Source of the DNA: Rotaria sp. Silwood1
Lineage: Eukaryota; Rotifera; Eurotatoria; Philodinida; Philodinidae
Direction of reading: 5' to 3'
NCBI GenBank assembly: GCA_905250075.1
Contig: CAJNOP010000191.1
Location: 267,090 to 331,089, forward strand
Length of the DNA: 64,000 nucleotides
Part shown: piece by piece, positions 12,242 to 25,950 of the stretch
How the letters are laid out: the number at the start of each line of letters is the position of its first letter
How positions within the stretch are numbered: the stretch's first letter is position 1
The notes under the pieces: generated by a model
The model's database searches: none
What the model was told of the DNA's origin: nothing
What the model saw: only the letters and a program-made list of their open reading frames with translations
Made by a program: the position numbers and the translations under genes

Positions 12242-13397
12242 TTGTAGGTATTATATCATTATGAGTCAAATCTTGGTTACAAAATTTACCATAGAAAAAT
12301 CTCTCTAGTTTTCATTGAATATTTGTTGTCTAATATTCCTCGTTTGATTATAATTGAATATGAAGAATAGCTAATATTTTGAGAATTCAACTTGCATTAG
12401 TGAATAAAAGCTGTCTGAGTATATGAATAGATGCAAAAAACTAAGTCATATATCTAGAGTGATTGTTTCCCATGCACCAACAATGAAGAATAAATAGAGT
12501 AATAGATCAGCTGAATTAATCTATTATGAAACTATGATCCAAAAAACTAACAGCAAAGAACATAAAGAAAAGTTCATGACAATGAACATTCTAGGTATTA
12601 TTCAATTTATCTTAGAAAATATTTTTCAATAATTTTATTAATTTCAATACATCAATTCACATTCCATATATAAAAACATTCGAGTCTCAAAATATACAAT
12701 GGCTTTCACATATTTTCAAGCCATAATTACTCTATTTAACATGTATATTCCAACGCTACTGCGTTCAAACATTTGATACTGTCATTTCAATAAGACATGT
12801 CATAAACAAATGTTTCATATATAATAAAGTATTTATTTTAATACGAAAACCGTATAATGTTCACTGTGTGAGATACATAAATATATTATGGATAAATAGA
12901 AGAACTTTGTTAAATAATCATTTACAAAAGAATGAGAATATTTAAATACCAGAAAAAGGAAAGAAAAAACGACGTTATTTTATAATCAAAGGGTAATAAG
13001 TAAAATGTTTTCATTGAAATTTTACCCATTACGAAAAAAAACTTTTAATATGAATATAATAATATCGAATGGAATCATTTAGAAGAAAATGTTTGGATTT
13101 AGAATCCAATAGACGAAGAAATTTCTTTGTCAAGTTTATATGAACACCTATACCATCCTATAAATCTACATTTGTTTAGTTTCACTAAAAAATAGTTGAA
13201 CGAAAAAAAACTAAATAATAAATAATGAATTAAAATTTATCTAAACTATGTTGTGCATTGATCAGTAATCATTATAATGATAATTAACTAAATAAAAAAT
13301 GTAAAAGATAACTGAATGATTTTATAATTAATGAACTATTACTAATGCTTACACTGCTTCAATATTCGATTAACTTTTGTTCTGTTAAAGTTTTGAA
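12242..13397. other. AT-rich stretch without a supported gene
   Basis: No frame, RNA or repeat that I can support. Confidence 0.5.
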
Positions 13398-13592
13398 TCA
13401 TTTTACATTATCATTTTCCGGTTTTTGTGATTCGTACATGTAGCTTTCAATATGACTTTGAATTTCATTTTTTAAATCATTAGCTGTATCTGGTTGGTTG
13501 TTGTCAGCAACATTATTATATTGAGTAGTCAAATCGATTACTTCTTGTTCGCTAGACATTGAACAAAATGGGTTGAATTCAAATGTATACAC
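13398..13592 (-). CDS. Small acidic hydrophilic protein or last exon, unknown
   Basis: The frame from the ATG at 13557-13559 gives 53 hydrophilic residues starting MSSEQEVIDLTTQYNN and ending PENDNVK, with coding-like codon use and no low-complexity run. Upstream in the same frame the text continues (IIVYTFEFNPFCS) back to a plausible acceptor, TCTATTTTAG. It may therefore be the last exon of a longer gene reading leftward, with the acidic part as a cytosolic tail. No family is recognised. Confidence 0.35.
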   Translation of the reverse strand: MYTFEFNPFCSMSSEQEVIDLTTQYNNVADNNQPDTANDLKNEIQSHIESYMYESQKPENDNVK

Positions 13593-15278
13593 GATGATTT
13601 TTTCTAAAATAGATTTTCCATATCAACAGTGAACAAAAAAAATATATCGCTTTCTATCATTAGAAGAAAAATTATATTTTTATACTAATAAGGACATAGT
13701 TCTGATATTTTAATATAGTACATACACGTATTAAATCACATAGAATGTTTTATTCAGCGTGGGATTTCTGAGAGTATCTTCCTTCCGTGAATCCAGTTTA
13801 TCTTCTTTGAGTTTTAAAAAGCTTTTTCGGAAGAGAAAACTTAGACAAAAAATTGTCTGAATAGTGCAAACTATAACATTGTCTTATTGTTGCGAGGATT
13901 TAAATGCAAATGAGACAGTTTTTCCGATCCAATTAATATTTTGCTTGGCAGATAACTCGAGATAGTTTTCCATCACTATGAATAAATTTGAGTACCCAGC
14001 TGCTATACTAAGACGTTTTGGAGTTTCTTATATCTTCCCGCCGAGATGCACATATATGTAGATATGCGTGAAATTGATTTTTGTTTTGTTTTTCTTTCTG
14101 TTCCTGCTCATGTTCAGCAATATCCATACGTAAATTCCATGGTACTAGCATTACTTACTTTATTCAAATGAGATTCGTTTGTATCTCTCAAATGCTATTA
14201 ATTTAATCGATAAACGCGTTCTTATATAGGGTAGATATTTTAGCCAGATTTTGCCAAATGCATCCAACATACAACCAATAGAAAGAAAGAACACAGTCTC
14301 GACCTACAATAGTTACGATTCTTCGTTTTTCATTATTGCAAGCACCTGGTAATGTTGGAATATTCCCGCAAAGCGTCTTACTATATCGATTCTGCGAAAA
14401 GCTATGCTTCCTAAATAACGCAAATATCATGACGATACTCAAAGACTCGTCAAACATATAAGCTTCGGCTTTAAAGTAAAAATCAAATTGACATTCGAGG
14501 TGTTAATACACGTAGCAATTTATTAGTTTCAAATCAACAATAATTCTGTATAAAAAGATATTCTACTTTTTTTCATATACATAAACTTGTATTTATAATT
14601 CAGAAGATTTATAAACATTATGATTGAAAAATAAAGAATAATGATGGTCAGTATCTTCTGTAATTGACAAAATTAAATCCAGAGTTATATCATCAATATT
14701 TTTATGCGTATTACAAAGTTTTTTTCTTTATCCTTTTTTTTTTGTTTTGTCTAAAGACAGCAAGAATATAATGAATAGATTGCTTGTTATATGCAATCAT
14801 TTTGAAAATAAAACACCAAATAAAATCGAGACATATTTTTATTTATAGTCAGTTTACACATGTTAGCTCAAGGCCTTGATGGCTGTCGATATCGCAGACG
14901 AACGCAAAACGTGACAGTCTGCAATGATGGTGTCGACACACAAAGGTGCGGATTTTTTTTTCAATTCTGCGAAAAATGTATCGAGGATCAGACGGTCGAT
15001 TTACATTATAACTGATACAACGTGAGAAAAGCAAAAAAAAATAAAAATACTTTGGACTGTCCTAGATTGATATGATTAGGTTGTAATAATACGAAAGAAG
15101 AAAGACTGTGCTGAGTAATTGAATATGCACTCTATGTATTGATCAGGCCACTCATTTTCAAAACTATTTTTTTAAATATTATCATTGAACGACTGCTGTT
15201 CATTTAATAAGTATCTTATTCACAAAAAAAAAACATTTTTCATACATCTGTATTTTACTGAATATTCAGTGGTAAATT
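13593..15278. other. Stretch with weak reading frames only
   Basis: A minus-strand frame at 14203-14457 (84 residues, several cysteines) and one at 14849-15034 are open but have no recognisable features or gene context. Confidence 0.4.
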
Positions 15279-15563
15279 TTGAGTTGTATTATACTTGTCG
15301 CCTTCGTTTCTTTAATGGACAATGTAAACTTGATTATTTATTATCTAGTAACGTCCATAGTAAGCATTTTTTTTCAATATTTCAATATAATCTTCATTGT
15401 AGGCCAATTTTTTAAATATACTTCGTTGACAGAACACAATATTAAACCAAAAGAAACATTTATTGTTGACACAGATGGATTCTTTTTCTCATTGCCGAGT
15501 AAAAATATTAAATATATAGATGTTATTTTTGGATCATGGAGTAGGATTGAAGACAATCATTAA
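15279..15563 (+). CDS. Possible terminal exon, unknown protein
   Basis: The frame lacks an ATG at its left end (it opens on TTG). The most protein-like part is the last 50 codons (KPKETFIVDTDGFFFSLPS, ending GSWSRIEDNH), which follow a fair splice acceptor (TCTTCATTGTAG, about 15390-15402). It may be the final exon of a gene whose other exons I cannot place. Function unknown. Confidence 0.25.
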   Translation: MSCIILVAFVSLMDNVNLIIYYLVTSIVSIFFQYFNIIFIVGQFFKYTSLTEHNIKPKETFIVDTDGFFFSLPSKNIKYIDVIFGSWSRIEDNH

Positions 15564-18149
15564 CCTAGACGAATGTATATAAAAAAATATACACCCTCAT
15601 CGCCATTATTATTCAGTAAAAAGAAATATCTTTAAAAGACTTGAATTATATGAAATATTGACTACTATAGGTGAGCGATTAAACCGAGCAAATTCTAAGT
15701 TAGAGTGACTTTCTATTTAGAGCTACATGAATAAGAGTTTTAGAGTAGATATTGGACTTATAGAATTGTTTTCAGATATAGTATTCGATATTTCGAGATG
15801 AGATTTAATTTTTTTTTCTTTGAATAAAATATGAATTATTTTGTAAATTTTAAACATTCATATTCTTTTACTATATACTACATAGTAAAATGATTTTTTC
15901 ATGGTCCAGTAAAAGGAAATAGAAGTCTTTTTGTCCAAAATCAGTCAAAAGAAGACATGACCATCTTTGTACGAACTGCTGTTTTGAACAAGTCTAATTT
16001 ATCCTGGACTTATATAAAAATATAGGTTCTTGCAGCTTACACCTAATTAAACTTATTACTTTATTGTTTAGTAAATTAAAACTTAATAATCTAATCTTAT
16101 GACGGAAAAATCCATAAATTTCAGGATAGACTTCATGTGTCAATCTATATCTACAATGAAATCTTCAGCAAGATCAGACTTCAAAAAATTTGCTTTATCA
16201 AAATCGATTTTTCAGTAGTCTGCTTGTGGCCCTAAAACGGAAACTTTTATACTGTTATCATGTCAAGAATTACACCGTTCAGAATATTAAGTTCACAGTC
16301 TAGAAATACATCCATTTTTATTCTATGAAATCATGTCGCTAACGAAATAGAATTAATCATATGAGTTATTTTATATAAGCCATGATTGATGTTCAAAGAA
16401 CATTGTCATTTTAGCTTATCAGACCTTACTCTTCTAAATTATGTTGCAAAGACAAGAGTATCATGAATTTGATATCAACTCTTGTCAAAAATATTGAAGT
16501 CTTTAGTTTAAATTAGTCTATAGCGGATAACATTGAAATTAAAGCATAAAGCTTTTGTAGTGTGGATAGGCATAGAGTGTGAATATGTTGTAGAGAAAAA
16601 AATTTACATCATCATACCTACTCACACGTGCACCTTCGAGAAACTCGTTCATCAAGATCTAAGTGCTGCAGTAACAATGGTCTCTAATAGCCAATAAAAT
16701 TTCCATAAGAAGTTTGGTGAAGAGAATGCATTCATCCGCTCACTCATTCTCAAGAAAAATGAAGCTAACAACACTTCTTAGTGTAACTGTCTTCATCTAT
16801 TTTCTATTGCTAGATTCATTTTGTAGTATCACATAGAATTACAATACTAAAATGCAGCTGACATTAGATCGAAGAAGGACATAAAAAGAGACTTTTTCGA
16901 AAAGATGTATGAAAGATAAAGTAACAGTATGCGTTACGGAAACAGCCATAACGTTATTACTTCTTTTCCAACTGTATTATTCAGTAAATGAGTCTTATTA
17001 TTCATACTGTGCATGAATACTGCTTGTTTTTGTTCGACTTTCATCACAACACTTGTACATTCTCTATAGAGAATCGAAGTACGATGCACCAACTTTTTTT
17101 TTATAACATTTTCTCTATTTAGAAAGACTGTACTACACATCATAATCCGTCTCTTTATCAGCCGAGAACCATACAGCAAATTTGTTGTCGTTTTCAACTC
17201 ATTGGTAAAAAGAAGGCAAACATTGATTGAATCGAAGATTTTATCTTTCCTCTTGTTTTCGCAGAAACTTGATGTATTAGCATAGGACAAGCATTCGAAT
17301 GATTGATTATATTTGTGCAAAAAAAAGGCCAATAAGCAAACGGAGAATGACGTACATTGCTGTCTCTCATTAGCGTTTTTTTAGCTTAAAAAAAATACCT
17401 AAGTAAATATCAGGCAAAGCGTACAGAAGACGAAGCTGTGACAGTTTTGATGCCAGTATGGAAGAAAATGCTTGAGGCATGGTTGGAGTCGAACAAAAAT
17501 AAGAGACCTCATTCATACGTTGATATCTCCTCTAAACTTTAAGCTGATATTTCTGTTCATAAATATGCTATTGTTGTTCTAAATAATTTACAGAAATGTA
17601 GATATGCACTGAACCCGAACTCTAACTCAATGCATTTCTTAAGTTATAATATGGGCAATCATGGAAGTATCCTAAGATTCGGTTAAGTCAGAATTCGTAT
17701 TCGAGTATTTCTGAACATTGTTGACATGTTTTAGTGTGTCTACAGGCCTTTGGTTTTTGGATCGTTAATTCCAATGTGTGTAGATCTATTTTAGCCAAGC
17801 CTGAACCAGACATTCGGATTCGGTGCATGCCTAATATTTATGCGATGGGATACGAAAAACAGTTCTAGTGAACATTTTTTTTGTGAGAAATTCGTGATGT
17901 AGCTTTAGAAAAGGAAAGTTTTCAAGCATACTTTTCATAGATGCCATCAAGGAAGAAAATATTTAGCACATGGATGTAGAGAGAAGAATATTGGTTGTAG
18001 ATTTCAAGTTAATATTTAGTGCTAAACACACAATAGAATAAACTTTGATCACTAAGTTATTGAAGTTCATGTGAGAAGTATTTCGTAATTACATACTACG
18101 AATCAAATAGATTTCTCTAATTCTTTTCAACGTAAAAAAAGAATGCAAA
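15564..18149. other. AT-rich stretch without a supported gene
   Basis: A 132-codon minus-strand frame at 16934-17332 starts on TTG and shows no domain. Nothing else was supportable. Confidence 0.5.
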
Positions 18150-18222
18150 TGTCCCGTGCAGGAATCGAACCTGCGACCTTCTGTCTGTGAAACAGATGTG
18201 ATAGCCACTACACTAACAGGAC
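18150..18222 (-). tRNA. tRNA-Val (anticodon CAC)
   Basis: On the minus strand a full cloverleaf can be drawn. The acceptor GTCCTGT pairs with ACGGGAC with one G-U. The D arm is GTGTAGTGGCTATCAC, which also matches the eukaryotic A box. The anticodon stem TCTGT/ACAGA encloses loop TTCACAG with CAC at positions 34-36, and the T arm GCAGG/CCTGC encloses TTCGATT (B box GGTTCGATTCC). There is no intron, and the discriminator is A. CCA is not encoded, as expected for a nuclear gene. Sequence around the D arm is close to other animal tRNA-Val genes. Confidence 0.95.
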
Positions 18223-19963
18223 TATGTATGAGTTGAAATCGTTCTCCTCATTTCATGTACAGTTGAGATCAACTAATAATTAGAGTGTAGTTGTGGTTAA
18301 TTTGAATTTTGAAAAATTTGATTTAACCAATTGAAAGAATCTGCTGATTTGTATCTGATTCAACAATAGAAGACATGAAACAGGTTCTTCGACCAATATA
18401 GGCAACTTTTACTTGTGTCGGATGTTAATTTTAACAATGAAATCAGAGATATAATATCGACTTTATTATCTCATTTAGATATAATTTGAAAAGCTTAATT
18501 AAGCGCTCTAAGATACTGTACGTCCTTTCCACAAATGGTAAAACTGAAAACTATACATTATTTTAATTAGAATACTCCTTACGCAAAACCAAAGTGATGG
18601 TGTCACAATAAACTGTATTAAATATCTAATGATTAGATATATTCAAAGAAAACTGTTCTATAATACAATATAATTTCTATATAACACATTTGTTTTGGTC
18701 GTGCATTATTATATGAAACTATTTAACAATAGTCATCACTGAAACAAGTTGACAAATACCAGATGGACAGTTTTTAATAGAGAATAGTTCTTTTTTTTCA
18801 CTTGGATGTATTAAATGACGACACTAGAAGAAAAACGAATGGCAACAAAGTATCGCAAGGTACCATGTATATTGGTTGTAAACACTTCCTTTTTTACGTC
18901 CATTTACGTATAAAACAAACTTTGGTATTGCATATCTAGCATACAGCAAGCACTAAAACATAACGTCAATATGACTAAAGTATTGTCTCAAACGTAAATT
19001 CATACCAGTTCTTTAGGAATAACGAATACATAGTCTATTTTCACACAAATAAAATTGTGTCAAAGATGAATTTTATCGAAAATGAATTTCTCCAAAGATG
19101 ATATTTGCCGATTTGAATGTCACCTAGCTTATTATCAAATCAGTTACTTATCAACTCAAATGATTACTAAGTCACTTGCTTGTGAAGGATAGATGAATAT
19201 TACTTCTTTCAGATTTTTGCTGAAAATTAAAACGATTATAGAAACGACTCTATAAAAATAAATATAAGCACATGTGTTCATTTTATTTATTCGTATATTC
19301 TCTCAGTCAATCTTCGTTATCACTTGTATCAACTGACTTAGTAGCGATCGCACTTATTAAATCAGTTGGCTTGGTAATGAACTAGTCATTTGATAAAGGA
19401 TCTATCATATTTGACTCAGAGTCATTTTCCATTATGAATGAATTCGACGGATTTTATTTTTTAGAACTTTCTTTGGCGAAAATGGAAATTATTATAATGA
19501 TTGCATGCAAGAAAATTCTATGAGTCAAGTTTACTCATTAGGTTATGACTAAGATTCAGTAAGTCAATCGATTGTATTCGTAAATACTCTTTTCCACAAT
19601 CAAAGTTTATCGAAAAAATTTTCAAGAGAAAATCAAAATGTTTTTGTCGAACAATAAGATAATACTTGTGAAAAAGATATGAATATACCAACAAATTTAG
19701 CATGGAATACAACTAAAACTTGTTCTATCGTTTGTATTATTGTTTACTGTGTTTAGCCATACTATATAAATTACACAATATACCATGAGTATCATAGTGG
19801 TCATACACTTATACCCATTATCATATTCTTTACTTTTTCATATCCAAAAGCATATATATATATATGTTCACCATGAACTAATCAGTATATTCTAATTAAT
19901 TAGGTTGTATTAATTTACCATAGCCATTTTTCTCATTCGTATTACTTATTTGACCGATATATA
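18223..19963. other. AT-rich stretch without a supported gene
   Basis: Only a short (TA)n run at about 19851-19866 stands out. Confidence 0.5.
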
Positions 19964-20740
19964 CAGCCTTGGACAATATTTTTTGGACGATTTTCCTTTA
20001 ATTATAACTCACTTATAATGTGGTCTTTTGGCGAACAGTTTTCGTCGAAATTACACTTAGATTCTGTATTATATGCACAGAAAATTTCAATCCTCTAGGT
20101 TGAGTTTTAGTGGAACTAATTAGTCGTATAACAACTTAAATGACTCAACTTTCTTTGAACGATCTTCTAAATTGAGTTATTGTCTTCATATAGCTTTAAA
20201 AAAAATTGAATTTATAAAATGGAAAGAGGAGAAGACACACTATATTTTGGTATATAAACGTTTTTTAAAGCCAACTTTTAAATGAGATATTATGAATACT
20301 TTATGAAAAAGTTGACATACAGTTAATGTTGACTCTTTATGCATATTTTGTAGTGATTTAGTTTTTTTTACTAAATATAAAAATCGAAAGAGCGTGAAAC
20401 GGTCTATGCTGTGTAAGACGTTTTACACTTTAACTAAATGACTTTAATAGTTTTTTTCGATCACTTTCGAGCAGATGCTTTCAGTTTGTGTGATAATCTT
20501 TCGGCTTTCATATTAAAAAAAAATTAGTCTCTACAGGATATACATAAAGAGTCAAAATCATGTCAACTTTTTCATAAAGTATTCATAATATCTCATTTAA
20601 AAGTTGATTTTAAACACATTTATATACTAAAATGTAGCGTGTCTTTCCCTCTTTCTGGTTACATGAATTCAATTTTTTAAAGCTACATGGAAACAATAAC
20701 TCAATTTAAAAGATCGTCCAAAAAGTATTATCTAGGACTG
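19964..20740. mobile_element. Non-autonomous Tc1/mariner-type element with long inverted arms, TA-flanked
   Basis: The left end reads CAGCCTTGGACAATATTTTT and the right end, complemented, reads CAGTCCTAGATAATACTTTT; both continue into TTGGACGAT. Both ends abut TA (19962-19963 and 20741-20742), the target of this superfamily. The inner parts of the arms (about 20150-20345 and 20537-20715) are inverted copies at high identity, including AAATGAGATATTATGAATAC in both. The left arm has about 150 extra bases. No transposase frame is visible, so the copy would need an enzyme from elsewhere. Confidence 0.75.
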
Positions 20741-20742
20741 TA

Positions 20743-23528
20743 TGTGAGTTTCACAAAATAAAGAAAAAATATATAATTAATGTAAAATCTATATTCAATA
20801 TATCAGTAACATAAAGATTTGTTTTTTGTTTATCAAGAGCAACTGTAGTTTGTGATAGGTAATTTTGGAATCTAATTGAAATTGAAATAGCACTTTTCAT
20901 CCTTTTGTTTTAAATAAGAAATATAGTTAATAATTTTCTTTATATTTTATTGAATGATGAAGACGTCTAATACTTCATCAAATGAATTTAAAAAATTTGT
21001 TTCTTCCATTCTCTGCGAATCCATTTTTTTAACAATAGATTTTATTTTATCTATGTTGTTTTTTGGAACGACATGAATATGCAGTGATCGGTCAAATGCA
21101 ATTGAAAAATAAAAATAGTAAAGAGCTGTTCACACATTACGTCATCACTAGGGAGGATTAGGCGGAGGGTCAATTTTTCGTTTTATAAAGCGTAATATTA
21201 ACAAAAATGATGACTAAGCACGAACAAAGATCCCAAATGATGCTAAAAAGCGTTTCTCTGTTGTCAGCTAATGTGCTGTAATAGTCAACTAAATAAACAA
21301 TTTAAGCTTATTCTCTTGAATTTCACCGTGTATGGTTTTTATCAAATCACACATAATAGTGTTTTTCAAACGGTACATATTCCATTGTTATTCATGTAGA
21401 TCAAAGACTAGGATTCATTTTTTAAGTAGCTATAGTAATTCGCAGAAGAATATGAAAAAACAGGACTCTTTTTTAGCAACTATTGATGGTTTTGCCGTTT
21501 TTTGTGTTCTTTTTTCTGAATGCAATAAAATCAAAATTAACACCGTAAGTTACAGAATGCTTTTCGCGCATCCTTCTGAAAGCATTTAAAAATTATCGTA
21601 ATGACGTCATGAGGGGAAAGCTGGGTAAAAAACTAAAAACAAAGTCATGATCTAATATGTGTAAAGTCTCTTAGCATTACAAAAAATATATTAATTTATA
21701 TTGGTAAATGCATTTAATATAACATGCATCGTAAAAGATAATTTAAATAAAAGATTCTTCATTTGTCATGAAAATTTTAGCTGTTTTCTTTCGCAAATTT
21801 CAATCTCAACTGAAATTCTCATGCATAATTACTTTCAAAAAGATTTAAATACATCGTTTATAGTAATCAACAACATATAAATAGGGGATATCCCAAAATT
21901 TTCGACCCTCCTGTAAATTGACGTTATCTATTTGAAAAAATAAGCTGATAATATATCTAAAGTGAACTATTGTTTTAGACATAAAAAGAAAATGCCAATG
22001 CTGTTTCCAATGCAAAACTTGGAAGAAATCAGAAAGATCTGAAATATTTTGTGTTAAATAAAGTTTGTTGAAGTTTAATTGATCGACTGTTCCTTCTTTT
22101 CATAAAACTCGGAAAGATTATTTTCAGTTTCACCATGTGACATTGAATTCCAGAACATAAAATCAACAGTCGATCGAACTAAAATTATTGAAAGTGAAAA
22201 AGAAATAGAACATCTTTATTAATCTTTCTGGTTTCTTCCACGTATTGTATTAGAAAGAGAATCTAATTTCACTTTGGAAATTACTTATTCAAAAATATGT
22301 AAAATGCTTATCTATTATGAATAAACTGATCGTAATCGTGACAGAATTTAAACTCTTCTAGTTTCTTTAGCAAACTGTATATTGCAATCAATTATCTATA
22401 AATATATCGTTAATTTACAGTTAGAGGTCGAAACTTTTGAGATATCCTTTTTGTCTCAACATTAACATGAAATATTTTATTTGATTTTTCATTAGATACA
22501 CTCGATATTTGATCCAGTAATTAATGTACTTCATTGAATAATATTATAATTTAATTTTTCAGTAATCATAAGTCTATTGTAACAAATAATTATATATAAG
22601 TCATATTGAAATTATAGAATATTTCTTATTTTTTCTATTTCTCATCTAAATTAAGTAATATAGTTCTATAATTAAAATCATTAATAATTGAATTCTTATT
22701 AATAATAACTGATATTTACTTCGATTAAGCATTTATATTCGAACAGTTTTGAGGTTGATTTTATCATTTATTGTTAATCGTCAATTACAAATAAAGAATA
22801 AAAATGAATTTGAATTTATACGAATTTTTCAATGAACTTTGTCTTTTATTCGAAATTAAATTTATAAATTGTTTCTATTTTTGTTTTCTTGTTTATTTAA
22901 TTACAGAAATAAAAGAAAATAATTTTACAATGATTTTAATCGATCAACGTTTTTTGAAAGTTTTTTTGAAATAAATTTTCATTTATTTGCTCTAAAACAA
23001 AATTTTTTCGTTAATAATTAAAAGAATTTTAAGCTATTTTTGTTTTATTCTAAATGATAAAATGTTTAGATTACTTTTAATTGATTGAGAAGAAAAAGTT
23101 TGTTAGCACAGCCTTTTAAGAGCTGAAATATGAAACTCACATACGTTCTTCAGCTCCATTAATGCTGGTTGCTAAGAACTGGCATGAAGAGAGAGAGGGA
23201 GTCGCGAAATTTGGACATAAAACTTACATTCACTATTTTTTTGAATATATATGAGTTTCACAAAAGAAAACAAAATACTTTTTTAAATGCTAATGGTTAT
23301 TGTAAAAAAAAATCAGTAGTATATTTATCGATTAGACTGAATGGCAAAAATATTGCCTTTAATCTTATTTTTTTTCTAATTAAGACTATGACATACTAAA
23401 TTAAGAAACCTATCGTCGTTTTAAATGACATCAATTATCATAGATAAAATTATTGATTGTTTTTTTCTAGACAAAAATTTCTCTCATGATATTTTTCATC
23501 ACGTGACATCGACTTTCTCTTCGAACAG
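20743..23528. other. Very AT-rich intergenic DNA
   Basis: No supported gene. Bases 21130-21190 and 21595-21625 each hold a TGACGTCA-like motif (ACGTCATCACTAGGG and TGACGTCATGAGGGG), possibly ends of a decayed repeat. The frames at 21332-21589 and 23169-23399 are not convincing. Confidence 0.5.
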
Positions 23529-23686
23529 GTAAGAAAAGCATAATAAAAATAAATGATGATTATACCTTGTTTTTTTTTCTTATTTGATTTTATCGAAGCT
23601 AAATTTATATTTATTTTTATTCAAAATAATCGATAAATGTCTCTGCTTTGAACCTATTGATTTCTATATTTTGTTTTATTTAATAG
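23529..23686 (+). other. Probable 5'UTR intron of the OPT transporter
   Basis: CAG|GTAAGA at 23529 is a near-perfect donor, and TTTATTTAATAG ending at 23686 is a good acceptor 36 bases before the ATG at 23723. Confidence 0.45.
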
Positions 23687-23722
23687 AGTTTCAGATAAAA
23701 AAAAACAAAAGATTAAATTATA

Positions 23723-25870
23723 ATGGGAATTTTTGATGCCTATGAAGATACATGTCATGCATATGTTGATGCTGAAATGTCTCAATTTGAAGAAGTAGGT
23801 GGAATATGTTCAAATAAAGATAATGTTGATGAACAATGTTGTACAATAAGAAGTATTACTATTGGTATAATGTTTGTTATGGGAATGACATTTCTTCAGC
23901 AATGGGGAGATTTTCAACAAAGTTCTACTTTAATTTTTTCAATAACTGTTCTTATATTTGCATATCCATTAGGATATTTATGGAGTTTAATTATACCAAA
24001 TTCCGAAAAATTTACATTAAAAGAACATGGACTTATTTTAGTCATGGCTAATGTTGCTTATATGTATAATTCTATTTATATTCATTCAACAATAACAACA
24101 TTAAAAGCTTTTGAAGAAGAGAATATTCATTTTGTATATTATTTCTTTTTTGTTCTTTCAATTCAATTTCTTGGATTCGGTGCTACAGGTATTTTTTTTA
24201 TTTAGTTTTCTTTTTCTTTTTTTTTAAAATTATTGTAAAGAAAACCCTAACAACTATCAAAATTCTTTTAAGGCATTCTTCGTCGATTTTTGGTTTGGCC
24301 ATGTGCATTAATTTGGCCACAAAATTTACCTTTAATAGCTGTATTACGTACATTACATGAACGTGAATTAAGTATAACAGAAAGATCTTATGGAAATGAA
24401 AGTCGAAGTTTAAAAAAAACTCTTTTGGATAATCGTTTATTATTATTTTTTGTTATATCAATAATATCATTTATATACGAATGGTTTCCATTATATATAA
24501 TGCCAATATTAGCATATTTTTCATGGATGTGTTGGATAAATCCATCAAACAATCTTTTAGCACAATCAACAGCAGTACGTGGACTTGCTATAGGTGGTGG
24601 AGGGTTAACATTAGATTGGTATAAACTAACTCAATATCTTGGATCACCATTAATTATACCTGGTTCAGCATTAATTAACATAGCATTTGGTTTTGCATTA
24701 ATTATGTGGATAATTGTTCCGATTGTATATGGAACAAACATAAGAAGTTTTACAAGTTTTCCAATCGGTGGAGTTATATTAACTGAATTCACAGCATCTA
24801 GTTTTGTTACTGCATTTACATTATTTGCAAGTATAACATCTGTTTTTGTTCATACATTATTATTTCATGGTGTTGATATATGGAAACAACTACGTACAAA
24901 AAGTTTAAGTTATATGGGAAATGATATGCATGTTCGTATGATATCACTTTATAAAACAGTACCTGATTGGTGGTATTTAGAATTATTTGCATTATCATTA
25001 ATTATTGCTTGTGTTACATGTGATCATGCTGGATGGTTAAATTGGTATTATGTATTATTAGCATCATTTATTGGAGCTCTATGTACATTACCATTTGGAT
25101 TAGTTTCATCAATAACAGGACAATTATTACATAGTTTACCTGTTTATTATTTATGTGTATTAATTGGTGTAGCATTATCATTACACAAATCAACTAAAAG
25201 TATACATACATTTATAACTCTTGGTTATGTTATTTTTGTTCAAACATTAGTTTTAATTCAAGATATGAAATTAGCTCATTATATTAAAATAGGTCCACGT
25301 TCATTATTTCTTGCTCAATGTCTTGCTAGTTTAATATGTTCAACATTTTCAATTGGTATTCATTATGTATATCTTCAAAAAGGTTATTTAACTAAAAGTT
25401 GGTCTATATTTAATAATACAAAACTTGGTTGGACACTTATTAATAATTATGATGAATTTTTTAATGGAACTAATTTATCTAATAGAGATTTATTATGGGC
25501 TTTTTTAGTTGGAGCATATATACCAATACCTGGATGGATTTTATCAAGATTTAAACGTTTTTCTTGGTTAAAAAAATTACATTGGCCATTAATATTTGTT
25601 ACTATTAGTTGGATGCCATCAATTGTTCCAGCAGGTACTTTATTTACTTGGCTTGTTATTGGTTTAGCAGTTCATTTTATGTTGGGAAAATATAAATGGA
25701 AACAACGTCATGTTTATTTAATTTCAGCTGCTCTTGATTTTGGTCTTAATTTAACATTAATTATTGTTAATTCAGCTTTACAAAACAAAAATCGATTTTT
25801 TCCACAATGGTGGGGAAATCGAAATACAACTATTTATGACAGTTGTGTAAAAGCTATTCAAACTTCATAA
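23723..25870 (+). CDS. OPT-family oligopeptide transporter, two exons; candidate horizontal acquisition
   Basis: Exons 23723-24188 and 24273-25870 flank an 84-bp GT-AG intron and join as GATGILRRFLVWP, giving 687 residues, a normal length for the family. OPT hallmarks are visible: WPQNLPLIAVLRTLHE (about residues 170-185, matching the family's W-P-x-N-L...T-L-H region), GGGGLTLDW (263-271) before YLGSPLIIP (277-285), and many hydrophobic helices along the whole length. OPT proteins carry small peptides or metal chelates into cells using a proton gradient; the substrate here is unknown. The family is known from fungi, plants, bacteria and archaea and is not part of the usual animal transporter set, so transfer into the rotifer lineage is likely. 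The acquired gene has gained an intron and host-like AT-rich codon use. The only defect sought and not found is a stop or shift; the frame is intact. Confidence 0.85.
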
Positions 25871-25950
25871 TTTGTTTTTATTTTTCTAGTTTTCGAAAAA
25901 TTATTTTTTTAATAAAAAAAATTTTATCAAACAAAAAAATAAGTTTAATT

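Noticed and set aside
16934..17332. 132-codon minus-strand frame
   Set aside because: It starts on TTG, has its first ATG in the middle, no domain and no splice context.
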